From NCBI GenBank assembly GCA_964368875.1, contig CAYJDG010000007.1, positions 1 to 64,000 on the forward strand: 64,000 nucleotides of DNA. Reading direction: 5' to 3'. Below, piece by piece: positions 7,999 through 17,007 of this stretch. Each line of letters begins with the position of its first letter. The first letter of the stretch is position 1. Position numbers and translations under genes: made by a program. Origin of the DNA: CAYJDG01 sp964368875. GTDB taxonomy: Bacteria; Pseudomonadota; Alphaproteobacteria; Micavibrionales; Micavibrionaceae. The notes beneath the pieces were generated by a model. It ran no database searches. It was not told where the DNA came from and was given only the letters and a program-made list of their open reading frames with translations.

Positions 7999-9234
7999 CT
8001 ATTGAGATACCTGTCCCTGAGTGCCTTTGACTACCCAACCGCGGGCTGATTGTTCAATAGACAATATTCTACCAAGTCCGGGCAAACTATCCCCTACTCC
8101 AACAGTACGAATATCGCCCCCACCTCGTTTTGCCAGCATCGCTTGGCCAGGTTGGGCCCCACGTAAATCCCAAGAAACTGAGACTGGCTTAGATGGCCTT
8201 GCGCTAGGAGCAGCCTTGGCAACAGGGTTTGCTGCTTCAATCTTGGCTACAGGTGAAGGTTTTGGTGTCGGAGGTATCAAGTCTGCTTGCCCAACAGTAT
8301 CGTTAGCGGCAAGCTTTTTCTCAAGCTCTGCAACTTTAGCCTCAAGAGTAGAAACCTTATCTTCTGCGGCAGAAATCGCGTTAGAATCCGCTGTAGCCTG
8401 CTTTTTGGCTACCGCTAAGTCTTTTTCAAGAGTTTTAATTTTCTCAGCTGCAGCCTTAAGATCAGGCGATTCTGTTGTCGCAACAGCCTCAACAGAGACA
8501 GGGGCTGCGTCAGGCACAGGCAGCACCGCTGTGGCATTTTCAGGGGTGGTGACAGGAGCCGCCTCAATGGGAGGTGCAACAACAGCTGGATCAGGGTCAG
8601 CTTTCTTAATCAAATCCACTGAGGGGAAATCAGACACAGGTTGTAGGCTTCCTATAATAGGGGCCCCCTCTGTCTGAGGCGTCGCGGCCGGTGGGAGGCC
8701 TTCTGGCGAAGGCGGAGTTGCGGCAGGCGCCTCAACGGCGGTCATTGCAGGGCTATCCGGTAATTGAGGTGGTGCTCCGTCTGGGGATGCAACAGGGGGC
8801 GTGGTCTCAGCCATAAATCCTTGGGCATCAGGACTTGTCGGTTGTTCGACTGGCGCAGGAGTCTCCACTGGCTGGGGATCAACAGGGGCTTCTTCACGTA
8901 ACCCAGCAAGCTCAGAGGCTTGGCCATCTGGAGGGGGCGGTACAGCTGAGAGATCAACATTACCGTTGCCAGAGAACTTCAGATAAGCGAACCCGCCGCC
9001 ACCTACAACCAGCAGCCCAACAATTATCAAGATTAGCGTTGAAGATTTTTTCTTGGGTTTGGCTGTAGAATTTTGGTCACTGCCATCCTCTGACTGCTCT
9101 GACCACTCATCAAGAGATTCATCGTCCAGAGCTACCTCGTCTAAAGAGTCTGCTGATGAATCATCAAAGCTATCAGACCCGATATCATCAAAGTCATCAG
9201 CTGGGGCATTCGGGTCATCATTGTAGGCGGACAT
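7999..9234 (-). CDS. icmG: IcmG/DotF-like inner-membrane protein
   Basis: The 411-residue protein has the IcmG layout: an acidic cytoplasmic N-terminus (runs of D, E and S to residue 55), a Lys-rich stop, one membrane helix (LILIIVGLLVVGGGGFAYL), a long Pro/Ala-rich periplasmic stretch, a coiled coil (about residues 260-315, AAEKIKTLEKDLAVAKKQ) and a small C-terminal domain (VSWDLRGAQPGQAML...VGVGDSLPGLGRI). It is longer than Legionella IcmG (269 residues), mostly through the Pro-rich linker. The C-terminal domain resembles the TraP/pilus-assembly P type. ATG at 9234 follows GGAG by 8 bases. Identification leans partly on its position between icmE and icmC. Confidence 0.75.
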   Translation of the reverse strand: MSAYNDDPNAPADDFDDIGSDSFDDSSADSLDEVALDDESLDEWSEQSEDGSDQNSTAKPKKKSSTLILIIVGLLVVGGGGFAYLKFSGNGNVDLSAVPPPPDGQASELAGLREEAPVDPQPVETPAPVEQPTSPDAQGFMAETTPPVASPDGAPPQLPDSPAMTAVEAPAATPPSPEGLPPAATPQTEGAPIIGSLQPVSDFPSVDLIKKADPDPAVVAPPIEAAPVTTPENATAVLPVPDAAPVSVEAVATTESPDLKAAAEKIKTLEKDLAVAKKQATADSNAISAAEDKVSTLEAKVAELEKKLAANDTVGQADLIPPTPKPSPVAKIEAANPVAKAAPSARPSKPVSVSWDLRGAQPGQAMLAKRGGGDIRTVGVGDSLPGLGRILSIEQSARGWVVKGTQGQVSQ

Positions 9235-9268
9235 CAACTGGTCTCCTGCTTATGCAGATTGTAAGCCC

Positions 9269-10762
9269 TTATTGAGCGGGCGCGGTTCCTGAATTCATAT
9301 AAGGGTCGTTCGTGCCATCCTGAACACCTTGCTGCGCCTGAAGGCTTTGCAAGATCCCATCATAACCATTCTGGTTTTGCTGCCCATTTGGTCTTAAGCC
9401 AACAAGCCCTAAAAGTGGATTACCTGATTGCTCTTGTTCACGCTGCTGCTGATCGGCGTTTGTAGGGGTCCCATAACGAGCCTGTTCGATGGTCTGTTTA
9501 GTAAGAGACTCAAGGAACAGAAGGCCTAACGGGGTGCCTGCCTTGACAACAACTAAGACTTCAACGCTTGCGCCTTCATCATCAATGATTTCGCTAACTT
9601 TTTGGAAAGCCTTCTCGGCACCTTGTGCTAACTCCTGCTTGGTGTCGATACCACTATTATCTGTGGTAGCGGTTGTCCCAGTCGCTCCAGTAACCTCAAC
9701 TGTTGTTGTTCCTTCCTTAGCGATAGCTTCGCCCACGCCTTGCACAAATTGTGCGGCTGCCGGCAAGATAACGCGGCGCCAGTAGCGATGATCTACATCC
9801 GTAGCCATGCCGGTCAAAGTAGTTTCAGGATCCATCGCTATAGCATTAATAGGAACACTGAAACCTTCTTTGCTAACGAGAACCTTAAAGCTCATCGTCA
9901 AAAGCTCTTCCTGCTTGGCAAAGCTACCAAGAACCCGGGAGCCCGAAAAAGGCCCCTGAGCAAGCAAGGCCACAATAGGCCCCGTGACATCCGAATTGGC
10001 TTCGTTCAAGAGTTGCGCGTATACAATGCTTCCTGCTGGAATAACTACCTCCAGAGGCACTTTAGGGGTAATCGGGGTTCCATCAGGATTATACATTACG
10101 CCAGGCTGCGCGGTCGTTCCTTTATCTTCAGCTTTGGTTTTATTAATGGTCGTTACGACCATAGACGAGACCTTACGCTGCGAATTTTCCCCGAGGATAC
10201 GAGTCATTTGGGCAACCATTGCCTGAGAGAGAGAGTCGATAGCTTGCTGAACGGCAGGATCAGCCTGCGCCCCAGCTGCCATCTGAGTCTGCATCTGCTC
10301 TTGTTCACGTTGAACGCGAAGGCGCTCTTCCTGCATTTGGCGCCAGCGCTGCAATGGGTCTTCGTTAGCAGTGGCATCAGTAGGCGCCGGGAGAAAGCTC
10401 TTAGGAGGCTCAGTTGGAATTGGCATAACGCTGTTGCCGGTATTAATGGCTTCAGTCAAATTCTGTTCGTTGTACTCATCCATGGCGTCTTTCATAATTG
10501 GCGAAAGCTCGGCAGTCCCGGGAGTCTCCTTAAGGTCACTGGCTCGACCAGTGTTCGAATTTTTCTGAGCCTCTTCTTTGCCGCCAAGAAGCATAATGCC
10601 TCCGACGACTACGATGAGCCCAGCCGCTATCAAGCCCAACTTTATAAGGGGGCTGTTCTTAATGGTTGAGCTTAAGGATGCCTCGGTTTTTTCCTCTTCA
10701 AACTCAGTGAAGTCGCCTTCAGGCTCGAAATCGGGAATCTGGTCTTGCTCATCATTGGCCAT
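9269..10762 (-). CDS. icmE: IcmE/DotG, VirB10-like core-channel protein
   Basis: The 497-residue protein has an acidic cytoplasmic tail, one membrane helix (LGLIAAGLIVVVGGIMLLGG), a periplasmic linker and a C-terminal VirB10-like domain starting near VIPAGSIVYAQLLNEANSDV and running through GSRVLGSF, VPINAIAMDPETTL and DHRYWRRVILPAAAQF. DotG spans the envelope and links inner and outer membrane complexes. It lacks the long repeat region of Legionella DotG (about 1050 residues) and is nearer in size to IncI TraO. The ATG at 10762 has GAGGA upstream and overlaps icmK by 11 bases; a GTG 18 bases upstream is less likely. Confidence 0.88.
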   Translation of the reverse strand: MANDEQDQIPDFEPEGDFTEFEEEKTEASLSSTIKNSPLIKLGLIAAGLIVVVGGIMLLGGKEEAQKNSNTGRASDLKETPGTAELSPIMKDAMDEYNEQNLTEAINTGNSVMPIPTEPPKSFLPAPTDATANEDPLQRWRQMQEERLRVQREQEQMQTQMAAGAQADPAVQQAIDSLSQAMVAQMTRILGENSQRKVSSMVVTTINKTKAEDKGTTAQPGVMYNPDGTPITPKVPLEVVIPAGSIVYAQLLNEANSDVTGPIVALLAQGPFSGSRVLGSFAKQEELLTMSFKVLVSKEGFSVPINAIAMDPETTLTGMATDVDHRYWRRVILPAAAQFVQGVGEAIAKEGTTTVEVTGATGTTATTDNSGIDTKQELAQGAEKAFQKVSEIIDDEGASVEVLVVVKAGTPLGLLFLESLTKQTIEQARYGTPTNADQQQREQEQSGNPLLGLVGLRPNGQQNQNGYDGILQSLQAQQGVQDGTNDPYMNSGTAPAQ

Positions 10763-11975
10763 TAGCTTGGTCCTCAACACTTATGCTAGCTTGATCTTGA
10801 CCACTTACTAAGGTGGCTCGAACCATTCTCCCTTTATCTGACATAAGCAGAACAGGGGTGGTCGATAAGGAATAAACATTGGTTCCGTCAGCAGAGCGAA
10901 CAGAGCTGCTCCAAGCAGGCGACAAAAGTGTGTACGGGGTGCGGAGATACATCCGTCCACCCTCCATATAAGCCGTTGTGCGCCCATCGACCCCGCTAAA
11001 CTCAAGCTTGGTGGCCTGAGCAGGCGCTATGCCCTCTAGCACGGACGCCATACGCGCACTTCCTGCCGTTGTGGAAACAGCATTACCATCAATAAGAGGG
11101 GCTATCCCATTAGGTCCGAGCTCTGGTATCTGGATATCAATACGAACATGAACAGTTTCCCGATCTGCTTTAAAAACGAGAATAATCGGAGGATTCAACC
11201 CTTTCATACGCATCGACACATTGCCGTAAGCAAATTCCGATGTAGGCGTTATCCGAAGCATATTGCCCTCGGATTCAGGCTGCTGAATATCAAAGTTTCC
11301 AGCCCAGCTAAGGTCACGAATTGGCCAAGGCTGGCCACTCGCATCAACCATGCTAAGAGTCGTGACGCTTCCTATTGCGGTCTTAACGATCAAAGGTTTT
11401 GAGCCAGGATCGAGGGAGATAGTTGTAAAAACCGACTCCATGTTAGGGGTAGGCACCAACGGTGTTTCAGCGGCCTGCTTGGTTTCATCATTTAGCTCAA
11501 GCATTTTACGAATTTCGTCAGGCGTCAAAGTGAAAAGCCCGTTTACTGCAGCGTCAAAAGCCTTCTGACGAAGCTCCATTTTTTTCTCATCAGGCGACTT
11601 TTCTGTAATCGTGGATTGGCCCGCATCATCAAGTGGCAGGTCAAATCCTGGCGGTAAAGCCGCTGGCGCAGCCCCTTGCTCATTGAGGGTTTCACTTAAA
11701 GGGGGCGGAACAGCGTCCGATGGAGCCGGGACTGTCGGAGCAGGCTCTAGAGCTGCAGATGGGGTTGCAGCGGGATCCGTTGTTGGAGCTGGGGCCACGG
11801 CAGCGGCAGGTGGGGGCGTCGTGGCAGCAGAAGCGTCATCCGCACCCTCCGTGAGAACGGGCGGTGCAAGAGTTGGGGGTGGAGCACTCTCTTGAGCGCT
11901 TGCGAAGCTGCTTAAAGTGAGCAGAGTAACAAAAACACTCACTTTTACTGTATTATGATAACCAAACATGCTCAT
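10752..11975 (-). CDS. icmK: IcmK/DotH outer-membrane complex protein
   Basis: The protein has about 407 residues, with a Sec signal peptide (VSVFVTLLTLSSFASA/QE), a long Pro/Ala-rich linker (to about residue 110) and a conserved C-terminal DotH domain with TVTTLSMVDASGQPWPIRD, NMLRITPTSEFAYGN and GLNPPIILVFKADRETVH. DotH forms the outer-membrane ring with DotC and DotD, analogous to VirB9. The ATG at 11975, with GGGG 5 bases upstream, is chosen over a TTG 15 bases earlier. It lies between icmL and icmE as in Legionella. The proline-rich insertion is longer than usual. Confidence 0.87.
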   Translation of the reverse strand: MSMFGYHNTVKVSVFVTLLTLSSFASAQESAPPPTLAPPVLTEGADDASAATTPPPAAAVAPAPTTDPAATPSAALEPAPTVPAPSDAVPPPLSETLNEQGAAPAALPPGFDLPLDDAGQSTITEKSPDEKKMELRQKAFDAAVNGLFTLTPDEIRKMLELNDETKQAAETPLVPTPNMESVFTTISLDPGSKPLIVKTAIGSVTTLSMVDASGQPWPIRDLSWAGNFDIQQPESEGNMLRITPTSEFAYGNVSMRMKGLNPPIILVFKADRETVHVRIDIQIPELGPNGIAPLIDGNAVSTTAGSARMASVLEGIAPAQATKLEFSGVDGRTTAYMEGGRMYLRTPYTLLSPAWSSSVRSADGTNVYSLSTTPVLLMSDKGRMVRATLVSGQDQASISVEDQANGQ

Positions 11976-12134
11976 GCACACCCCGTGCAAACTGTTATGT
12001 CACCAGTGAAATCACACCGATAACGAGAAGTAATTCCGATAAACTGGTTCACAGGATAACTTTTCTTAATACCCCTGTCATCCCTGAAAAAGAAATCCAT
12101 GGCGAAAATGTATTTTAACTTCATAAAGTTGCCC

Positions 12135-12881
12135 TTAGCCACCTTGCGCAACCCAGCGCTCAATCCCTACCCCATTAGGGCTTTCCAGCTTAGGCACGCG
12201 GACTATTAACAATGTAAGCAATAATGCATCTGCACGTGTTTGCGATCCTGCCTGATAGGTAACCACAATTGGCATCTCTATCTGCCACTGGTAGCGACCA
12301 TTAACGAGACCTTCAGACACAAGGATTGGCGCGCTTCGGGGTGCAGCCGTGACAACTTGCTGATTCGCCTCAACCATTTCTATAATCCGGGCCTTTTCCA
12401 AGGCATTGGTAAAGCTTGCCCACCCGGTTCTTGTAAAATTACGGGACGATTCTTGAAGTCTTCGGCGGTAATCATGGAAACCAAAAGTCATAACTTCAGT
12501 CGCAGATTGTGCGGTCCAAGACATCAGCGCCGGGGTGCTAAGATTTGGCTCATTCAGGCCAACCATTGGTACTAAACGACCATCTTCTGTAGTCGCAAAG
12601 TATCTGTTTTCAGGCTGGTGAATATGAATAACATAAAACATCACTGCTATAAGGGCGATAATAATCATCGCCTCAATGACGGCTATCTTCAGGATACTGC
12701 GGTAACCGTCCCGGTAAAACTCATTACGTATGACCACAGAACCTAGGCCTTTAAAGGCACGAGCGTCATCTGCCGCGGTTGCAGCGTCAGGCGATGAGCT
12801 AGAAGGTGCGGCATTTGCCGGGACCTTCGCTTTGTCTTTAGGGGCTGGTCTGATATTGCGAGGATTAGGGGGGGCAGCCAT
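12135..12881 (-). CDS. icmL: IcmL/DotI, VirB8-like inner-membrane protein
   Basis: The 248-residue protein has a Pro/Ala-rich cytoplasmic tail, RDGYRSILKIAVIEAMIIIAL with a single membrane helix at about residues 65-86, and a periplasmic VirB8/DotI-type domain (SWTAQSATEVMTFGFHDY, LLTLLIVRVPKLESPNGVGI). DotI is an inner-membrane assembly factor of the Dot/Icm machine. It heads the minus-strand run icmL-K-E-G-C-D-D-J-B and faces the plus-strand paralogue operon across a 208-base divergent spacer. AGGA lies 8 bases before ATG. Confidence 0.88.
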   Translation of the reverse strand: MAAPPNPRNIRPAPKDKAKVPANAAPSSSSPDAATAADDARAFKGLGSVVIRNEFYRDGYRSILKIAVIEAMIIIALIAVMFYVIHIHQPENRYFATTEDGRLVPMVGLNEPNLSTPALMSWTAQSATEVMTFGFHDYRRRLQESSRNFTRTGWASFTNALEKARIIEMVEANQQVVTAAPRSAPILVSEGLVNGRYQWQIEMPIVVTYQAGSQTRADALLLTLLIVRVPKLESPNGVGIERWVAQGG

Positions 12882-13034
12882 GAATTTTGATCCTATGATC
12901 CATTAAAGCATTAGAGCCCTTAATACTTACCAAACTTGTCGCCGCAAAAAAAGCCTTAAAGCGCGCCTCTCGAACTTATGGCCTTGTAAACTCTTCTCTT
13001 TCTCGTAAGCGCCCGGCTGTGTTAAACTCTAAGG

Positions 13035-13046
13035 AATTGGCCAATT
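13035..13046. promoter_or_regulatory. 12-bp perfect palindrome in the icmL/paralogue divergent region
   Basis: AATTGGCCAATT is a perfect palindrome in the only spacer that can hold promoters for both the icmL operon and the four-gene operon. It lies 44 bases before the plus-strand start at 13090. Position and symmetry suggest a binding site for a dimeric regulator that could coordinate both operons. No regulator gene is visible nearby. Promoter boxes could not be assigned with confidence. Confidence 0.4.
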
Positions 13047-13089
13047 TTCGGTTTTTGCTTACGGTTAAGGGCAAGAGGGGTTTTCTGCG

Positions 13090-14412
13090 ATGATGCAGGC
13101 ATTTAAAACTGTGCGCGCTGTTCGTATCTGCCTGTTCCTGACCCTGCTCTGGGGTTGTGTATTTATGGTGACCCCTAAAGCGTATGCCGCAGGGGATGCG
13201 TATTGCATGCCAAATACCTGCGCGACTCTTACCGTCCCCTGTTGCCCCCCACCCATGGTTCAGCAGATTCTCAACTTAGCTTTCACAACCGACCTCCAGC
13301 CGTGGATGATAAACTTTTATAATAACACCATGCGACTAAAGTTCATGGAGATGACCACCCAGCTAGTCGGGATGATCATGCTGCAGGGGCAAATGCTTGG
13401 TGGTTTCTACGATGCCCAGGCCCATTCGGCTGCGATGCTCTCTCTGCAGAAACTTAATGCTCAGGCTGCGAGTGATTACACCCCAGGCAAGGCGCTCTGC
13501 CAGTTTGGGTCTTTATCCAAAGCTCTTGCCAGCAGTGATGCCTTAGGTCGCAGAACAAAAATTGGCATTATTGAGCGCGCCCAAAATCGACAGATGATGA
13601 CAACAAACATGAACTCTGCCGAAAATAGTAAAGCGGGGCGTGAGGCGGGAAGAGGCGCAGATAAAGTAGGGCGTCTTTCCCAATTTCTGCAAAAATTTTG
13701 CAGCAATGTTGATAGCAATGCCGCACTCAATGCCGCATGTGACTCAAATTTAACAACTCCAGCAAAGGATGCTGTCGATACCCGGGGACTTAATCGTGAC
13801 ATAAATTATGCCCGAAGCTTCGATACGCCTCTGACACTTGATCTGAACTTTACAGGGGGTGCAGCATCGCGTGATCAAGAAAGCTTAATTGCGCTCGGTG
13901 ATAACTTGTATGCGCATGATATTATGCTTAACCGCCCTGAGCCGGAAAAATTGAATTACTCTAACGATGATAATGCTGTTTTTGCCTACACTGATTTTAA
14001 AACAGCCGCGGCCAAACGAAGCGTCGTTGAGAATTCTTTTGCTTCTATAGCTGCCCTCAAAACGCCTGGAACAAATGCATCAACGGCGTATCTTAGGGCA
14101 ATCATGACTCAATTAGGCATGAGCACGACTGATACAGATCGCTTCATTGGTACCACTAACCCAAGTTATTATGCGCAAATGGAAGTCCTTTCGCGCCGAC
14201 TTTACCAAGATCCCTCATTTTTTGCAGGCCTCGTAGATAAACCTGCAAACGTTGCGCGGCAGCAAGCGGCCATGAAAGCTGTTAGTCTGATGCAAGAACG
14301 CGATATTTACGACAGTCTGCAGAGATCAGAAATGCTTCTCTCTACACTTCTTGAAATTTATTCGATCCGTGAACAGAAGGCTCTCTTCAACAAAATGACG
14401 AGGGGGAATTGA
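13090..14412 (+). CDS. Exported Cys-bearing protein, member 1 of a four-paralogue operon
   Basis: I do not recognise this 440-residue protein. It has a signal peptide ending near KAYAAGDAYC and a Cys-rich N-terminus with CMPNTC and PCCPPP. It carries the shared family blocks GGFYDAQAHSAAMLSLQKL, YTPGKALCQFGSLSKALASS, FCSN, NRDINYARS, GDNLYAHD, NPSYYAQMEVLSRRLYQDP, DKPANVARQQAAM and QRSEMLLSTLLE. The domain is mainly helical with no long membrane segment after the signal peptide, so it should sit in the periplasm or outside the cell. It is transcribed away from icmL, and the next gene overlaps its stop. It is probably an accessory or surface part of the secretion machine (inference). Confidence 0.75.
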   Translation: MMQAFKTVRAVRICLFLTLLWGCVFMVTPKAYAAGDAYCMPNTCATLTVPCCPPPMVQQILNLAFTTDLQPWMINFYNNTMRLKFMEMTTQLVGMIMLQGQMLGGFYDAQAHSAAMLSLQKLNAQAASDYTPGKALCQFGSLSKALASSDALGRRTKIGIIERAQNRQMMTTNMNSAENSKAGREAGRGADKVGRLSQFLQKFCSNVDSNAALNAACDSNLTTPAKDAVDTRGLNRDINYARSFDTPLTLDLNFTGGAASRDQESLIALGDNLYAHDIMLNRPEPEKLNYSNDDNAVFAYTDFKTAAAKRSVVENSFASIAALKTPGTNASTAYLRAIMTQLGMSTTDTDRFIGTTNPSYYAQMEVLSRRLYQDPSFFAGLVDKPANVARQQAAMKAVSLMQERDIYDSLQRSEMLLSTLLEIYSIREQKALFNKMTRGN

Positions 14413-15701
14413 TGCGGACGTTTAGCTTTCCTAAAAAATATCTGCTCCTTAGCGCATTTGGATTCTTACTGGGGCTGGCTGTCTTGATAAGCGCGTCGAA
14501 ACCTGCAGAGGCAATCTGGTGTTGCTGTACCTGCACGAGTGTGGCCTTTGCGCCATGCTGTGACACTACGACAACAGCCCAATATATTTCCGATGCCTTC
14601 GACGATATCAGAGATTACATTACTGACGATCTTTATAATAACGTTGCCGAAAACGATTATAAGAAACTTGCCGGGCAACTGACCAGCATGTGGATGCTAC
14701 AAGGCGTGATGATAGGGGGTTTCTATGATGCGCAAGCCCATTCTACAGCTATGCTTGAGCTGCAGAAATTAACTGCGGCAACCATGCCAAAGTATACCCC
14801 CTCGCGGGCAGTCTGCCAGTTTGGAACTCTCGCTAAGTCACTTCCTGCTAGTGACTTAAGGGCAAAGACAAATCAACTCGCATTGAGCGAGATCGCTCTT
14901 TCCCGTCATCTTGGCACTTATAACAACATGGCTTCTGCAGGACGTGGTCAGGACATGTCCAATAGAATCCTTAATTATATCTCGACTTTTTGTAATACTA
15001 TAGAAAGTGGCGAAGCGTTGATCAAATTTTGTGCCACCCCCGCACCAAGCAGTGAGAGGTTTAATCACGACATAGATTATACCCGCACGCTTGCCGTTCC
15101 CGAGACCATCAATATGGACATGACCAATGCTACGGTCACCAAACCTGAGAATGACATTATCTCTCTGGGCCATAATTTATACGGCCATATGCAAATTACC
15201 CAGCGATTAGACGATGATCTCTTAGACACTCAAGAGGGTCAGGCTATCCTGCCGCTGATACGCTCCATAAATGCCAAGCGAAGCCTTGCAGAAAATTCTT
15301 ATAACGCGATAGCTGGTATGAAAGCCGCCGGATCAGGCGCCTCCCGCACTTATATCCGCAGCGTTCTAACAAATTTAGGAATGTCCGCTGGCGATATGGA
15401 TCGTTATATGGCTTCTGCGGGCGCAACTCCGGGACCGGCCGTGACAAACAATCCGAGCTATTCTGCCCAGATGGATATTTTGACCAAGCGCGTTTATCAA
15501 GATCCTGGCTTTTACGTCAATCTCATGGATACGCCAACCAATGTCAGCCGGCAGACCGCCTCTATGGAAGGTTTAGAGCTAATGCAAGGCCGGGACATAT
15601 TTTCTTCTATGTCACGATCCGAAATGCTGCTCGCCGTTCTTGTCGAGATGGAAGCAATTAAATTGCAAAGTAATGTCGAAAATATGACCTCTGTGAAATG
15701 A
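14412..15701 (+). CDS. Exported Cys-rich protein, member 2 of the four-paralogue operon
   Basis: This 429-residue paralogue of the preceding gene starts at ATG 14412, which overlaps the previous stop by one base (TGATG), with AGGGGG upstream. The signal peptide ends near KPAEA, followed at once by a dense Cys cluster (WCCCTCT, PCCDTT). The shared core is intact: MIGGFYDAQAHSTAMLELQ, YTPSRAVCQFGTLAKSL, FNHDIDYTRT, SLGHNLYGH, TYIRSVLTNLGMS, NPSYSAQMDILTKRVYQDP and SRSEMLLAVL. It shares the insertion MASAGATPGPAV with member 3 but not with 1 or 4. The function is unknown; translational coupling suggests the products are made in fixed proportion. Confidence 0.75.
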   Translation: MRTFSFPKKYLLLSAFGFLLGLAVLISASKPAEAIWCCCTCTSVAFAPCCDTTTTAQYISDAFDDIRDYITDDLYNNVAENDYKKLAGQLTSMWMLQGVMIGGFYDAQAHSTAMLELQKLTAATMPKYTPSRAVCQFGTLAKSLPASDLRAKTNQLALSEIALSRHLGTYNNMASAGRGQDMSNRILNYISTFCNTIESGEALIKFCATPAPSSERFNHDIDYTRTLAVPETINMDMTNATVTKPENDIISLGHNLYGHMQITQRLDDDLLDTQEGQAILPLIRSINAKRSLAENSYNAIAGMKAAGSGASRTYIRSVLTNLGMSAGDMDRYMASAGATPGPAVTNNPSYSAQMDILTKRVYQDPGFYVNLMDTPTNVSRQTASMEGLELMQGRDIFSSMSRSEMLLAVLVEMEAIKLQSNVENMTSVK

Positions 15702-15729
15702 TTCTTAAGTTGATGAAGGGCCTTTAGCC

Positions 15730-17007
15730 ATGACCATAAATTCTATCAGACGCAGAAAAAGCCTCTTCCTAAGGCTTAATCTCTCCACACTATTTGCGCT
15801 ACTGGTTATCCTTATTGGTCCGAGCCTTGCCTTTGCAGGATGCCCAGGTCCATGTACAGATTGTTCCACATGGCAGTCGACCGTGAACACGCAGGTCAAT
15901 AATCATAAAAACTGGTTGCAGAATACGTGGTGGAATAACAATGTTCTTAAAGGCCTCGAGAGCTTAGCCCTTGATGTAACGGGGGCTATAGCGCTCGAAG
16001 GCCAGATGATCGGAGGGTTTATGGATGGTCAGAACCATCTCTATGCCCAAAGGGCGCTTCAAGAGCTGGCTGCAAAGAGCATGAAGAACTACACCCCTAG
16101 TGAGTCGGTATGTCAGTTTGGTACTCTCACAAAAAGCTTGGCCGCCTCCCAAGGTCGGGCACGCAATAACCAACTCGTACTAAGCGAACGCTCACAGGCC
16201 CGCCAGCTTGGTAAAGTAAACACAGCTGGCGCTAGAAGTGCCGGTGATGATCGGCTGGCGCGCTTAAACCAGTTCACTGCTCGCTTTTGTGATCCGCAGG
16301 ATAATGATACTGGCATGCAAAAGCTCTGTGGCACTGGGGGCCCAAGCTCACGGCACAATTTGGATATAGATTTTGTGAGAACCGTAGATACAAGGCCTAC
16401 GCTAAATGTGGATTTCACGGATGCAACTATTACTGAAGATGAGCGGGATATCATAGCGCTTGCAAATAATCTTTATTCACATGATGTTTTCCGTCGTTTT
16501 AGTGCTGATGAATTAAAAGACGGTGCCTCGAAAGATTTTCGCACGACCTATCTTGATCAACGCGCCTTAATTGCAAAACGCAATGTTGCTGAGAACTCAT
16601 TTAACAATTTGGTTGCGATGAAATCGGCAGGCACGGCTGGATCGCGCACATACATACGTAAGGTGCTTAGCAATATAGGTATGTCTACAGGCGATGTAGA
16701 CCGCTTTATGGCGTCAGCCGGTGCAACCCCTGGGCCAGCAGTGACTGTCAACCCGAGCTACTCAGCACAAATGGAGATCCTGACTAAGAAAATATATCAA
16801 GATCCTGCTTTCTATGTGAACCTGATGGATAAGCCTGCCAACGTTCAACGGCAATATGCGGCTATGCAGTCTTTCGGTTTGATGCAGCAAAGGGATATTT
16901 TCGAGACGATCATCCGCTCTGAAATGCTACTGTCGGTTATCGTCGAAATAGAAATTGCTAAATACCAAGACGATATACAAAACCGTCTGAACTCAGCGTT
17001 GAGATAA
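15730..17007 (+). CDS. Exported Cys-bearing protein, member 3 of the four-paralogue operon
   Basis: The 425-residue paralogue has a signal peptide (LFALLVILIGPSLAFA/GC) whose cleavage site is followed by CPGPCTDC. Its first Cys comes right after a small residue (FAGC), so lipidation is conceivable, but the context is more like a plain signal-peptidase I site. Core blocks are MIGGFMDGQNHLYAQRALQ, YTPSESVCQFGTLTKSLAAS, NLDIDFVRT, NPSYSAQMEILTKKIYQDP, DKPANVQRQYAAM and IRSEMLLSVIVE. It is closest to member 2. It lies 28 bases after member 2 and its stop abuts the start of member 4. Confidence 0.75.
   Translation: MTINSIRRRKSLFLRLNLSTLFALLVILIGPSLAFAGCPGPCTDCSTWQSTVNTQVNNHKNWLQNTWWNNNVLKGLESLALDVTGAIALEGQMIGGFMDGQNHLYAQRALQELAAKSMKNYTPSESVCQFGTLTKSLAASQGRARNNQLVLSERSQARQLGKVNTAGARSAGDDRLARLNQFTARFCDPQDNDTGMQKLCGTGGPSSRHNLDIDFVRTVDTRPTLNVDFTDATITEDERDIIALANNLYSHDVFRRFSADELKDGASKDFRTTYLDQRALIAKRNVAENSFNNLVAMKSAGTAGSRTYIRKVLSNIGMSTGDVDRFMASAGATPGPAVTVNPSYSAQMEILTKKIYQDPAFYVNLMDKPANVQRQYAAMQSFGLMQQRDIFETIIRSEMLLSVIVEIEIAKYQDDIQNRLNSALR

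Noticed and set aside
8021..8677. Long plus-strand frame opposite icmG
   Set aside because: It is a shadow frame produced by the Pro/Ala/Glu-rich coding sequence of icmG; no ribosome-binding site or domain.
11972..12163. A 63-residue minus-strand frame (internal ATG 12124) between icmL and icmK
   Set aside because: It overlaps both neighbours and has no recognisable domain. The ATG has only a weak ribosome-binding site. It may be a leader peptide, but nothing supports this.
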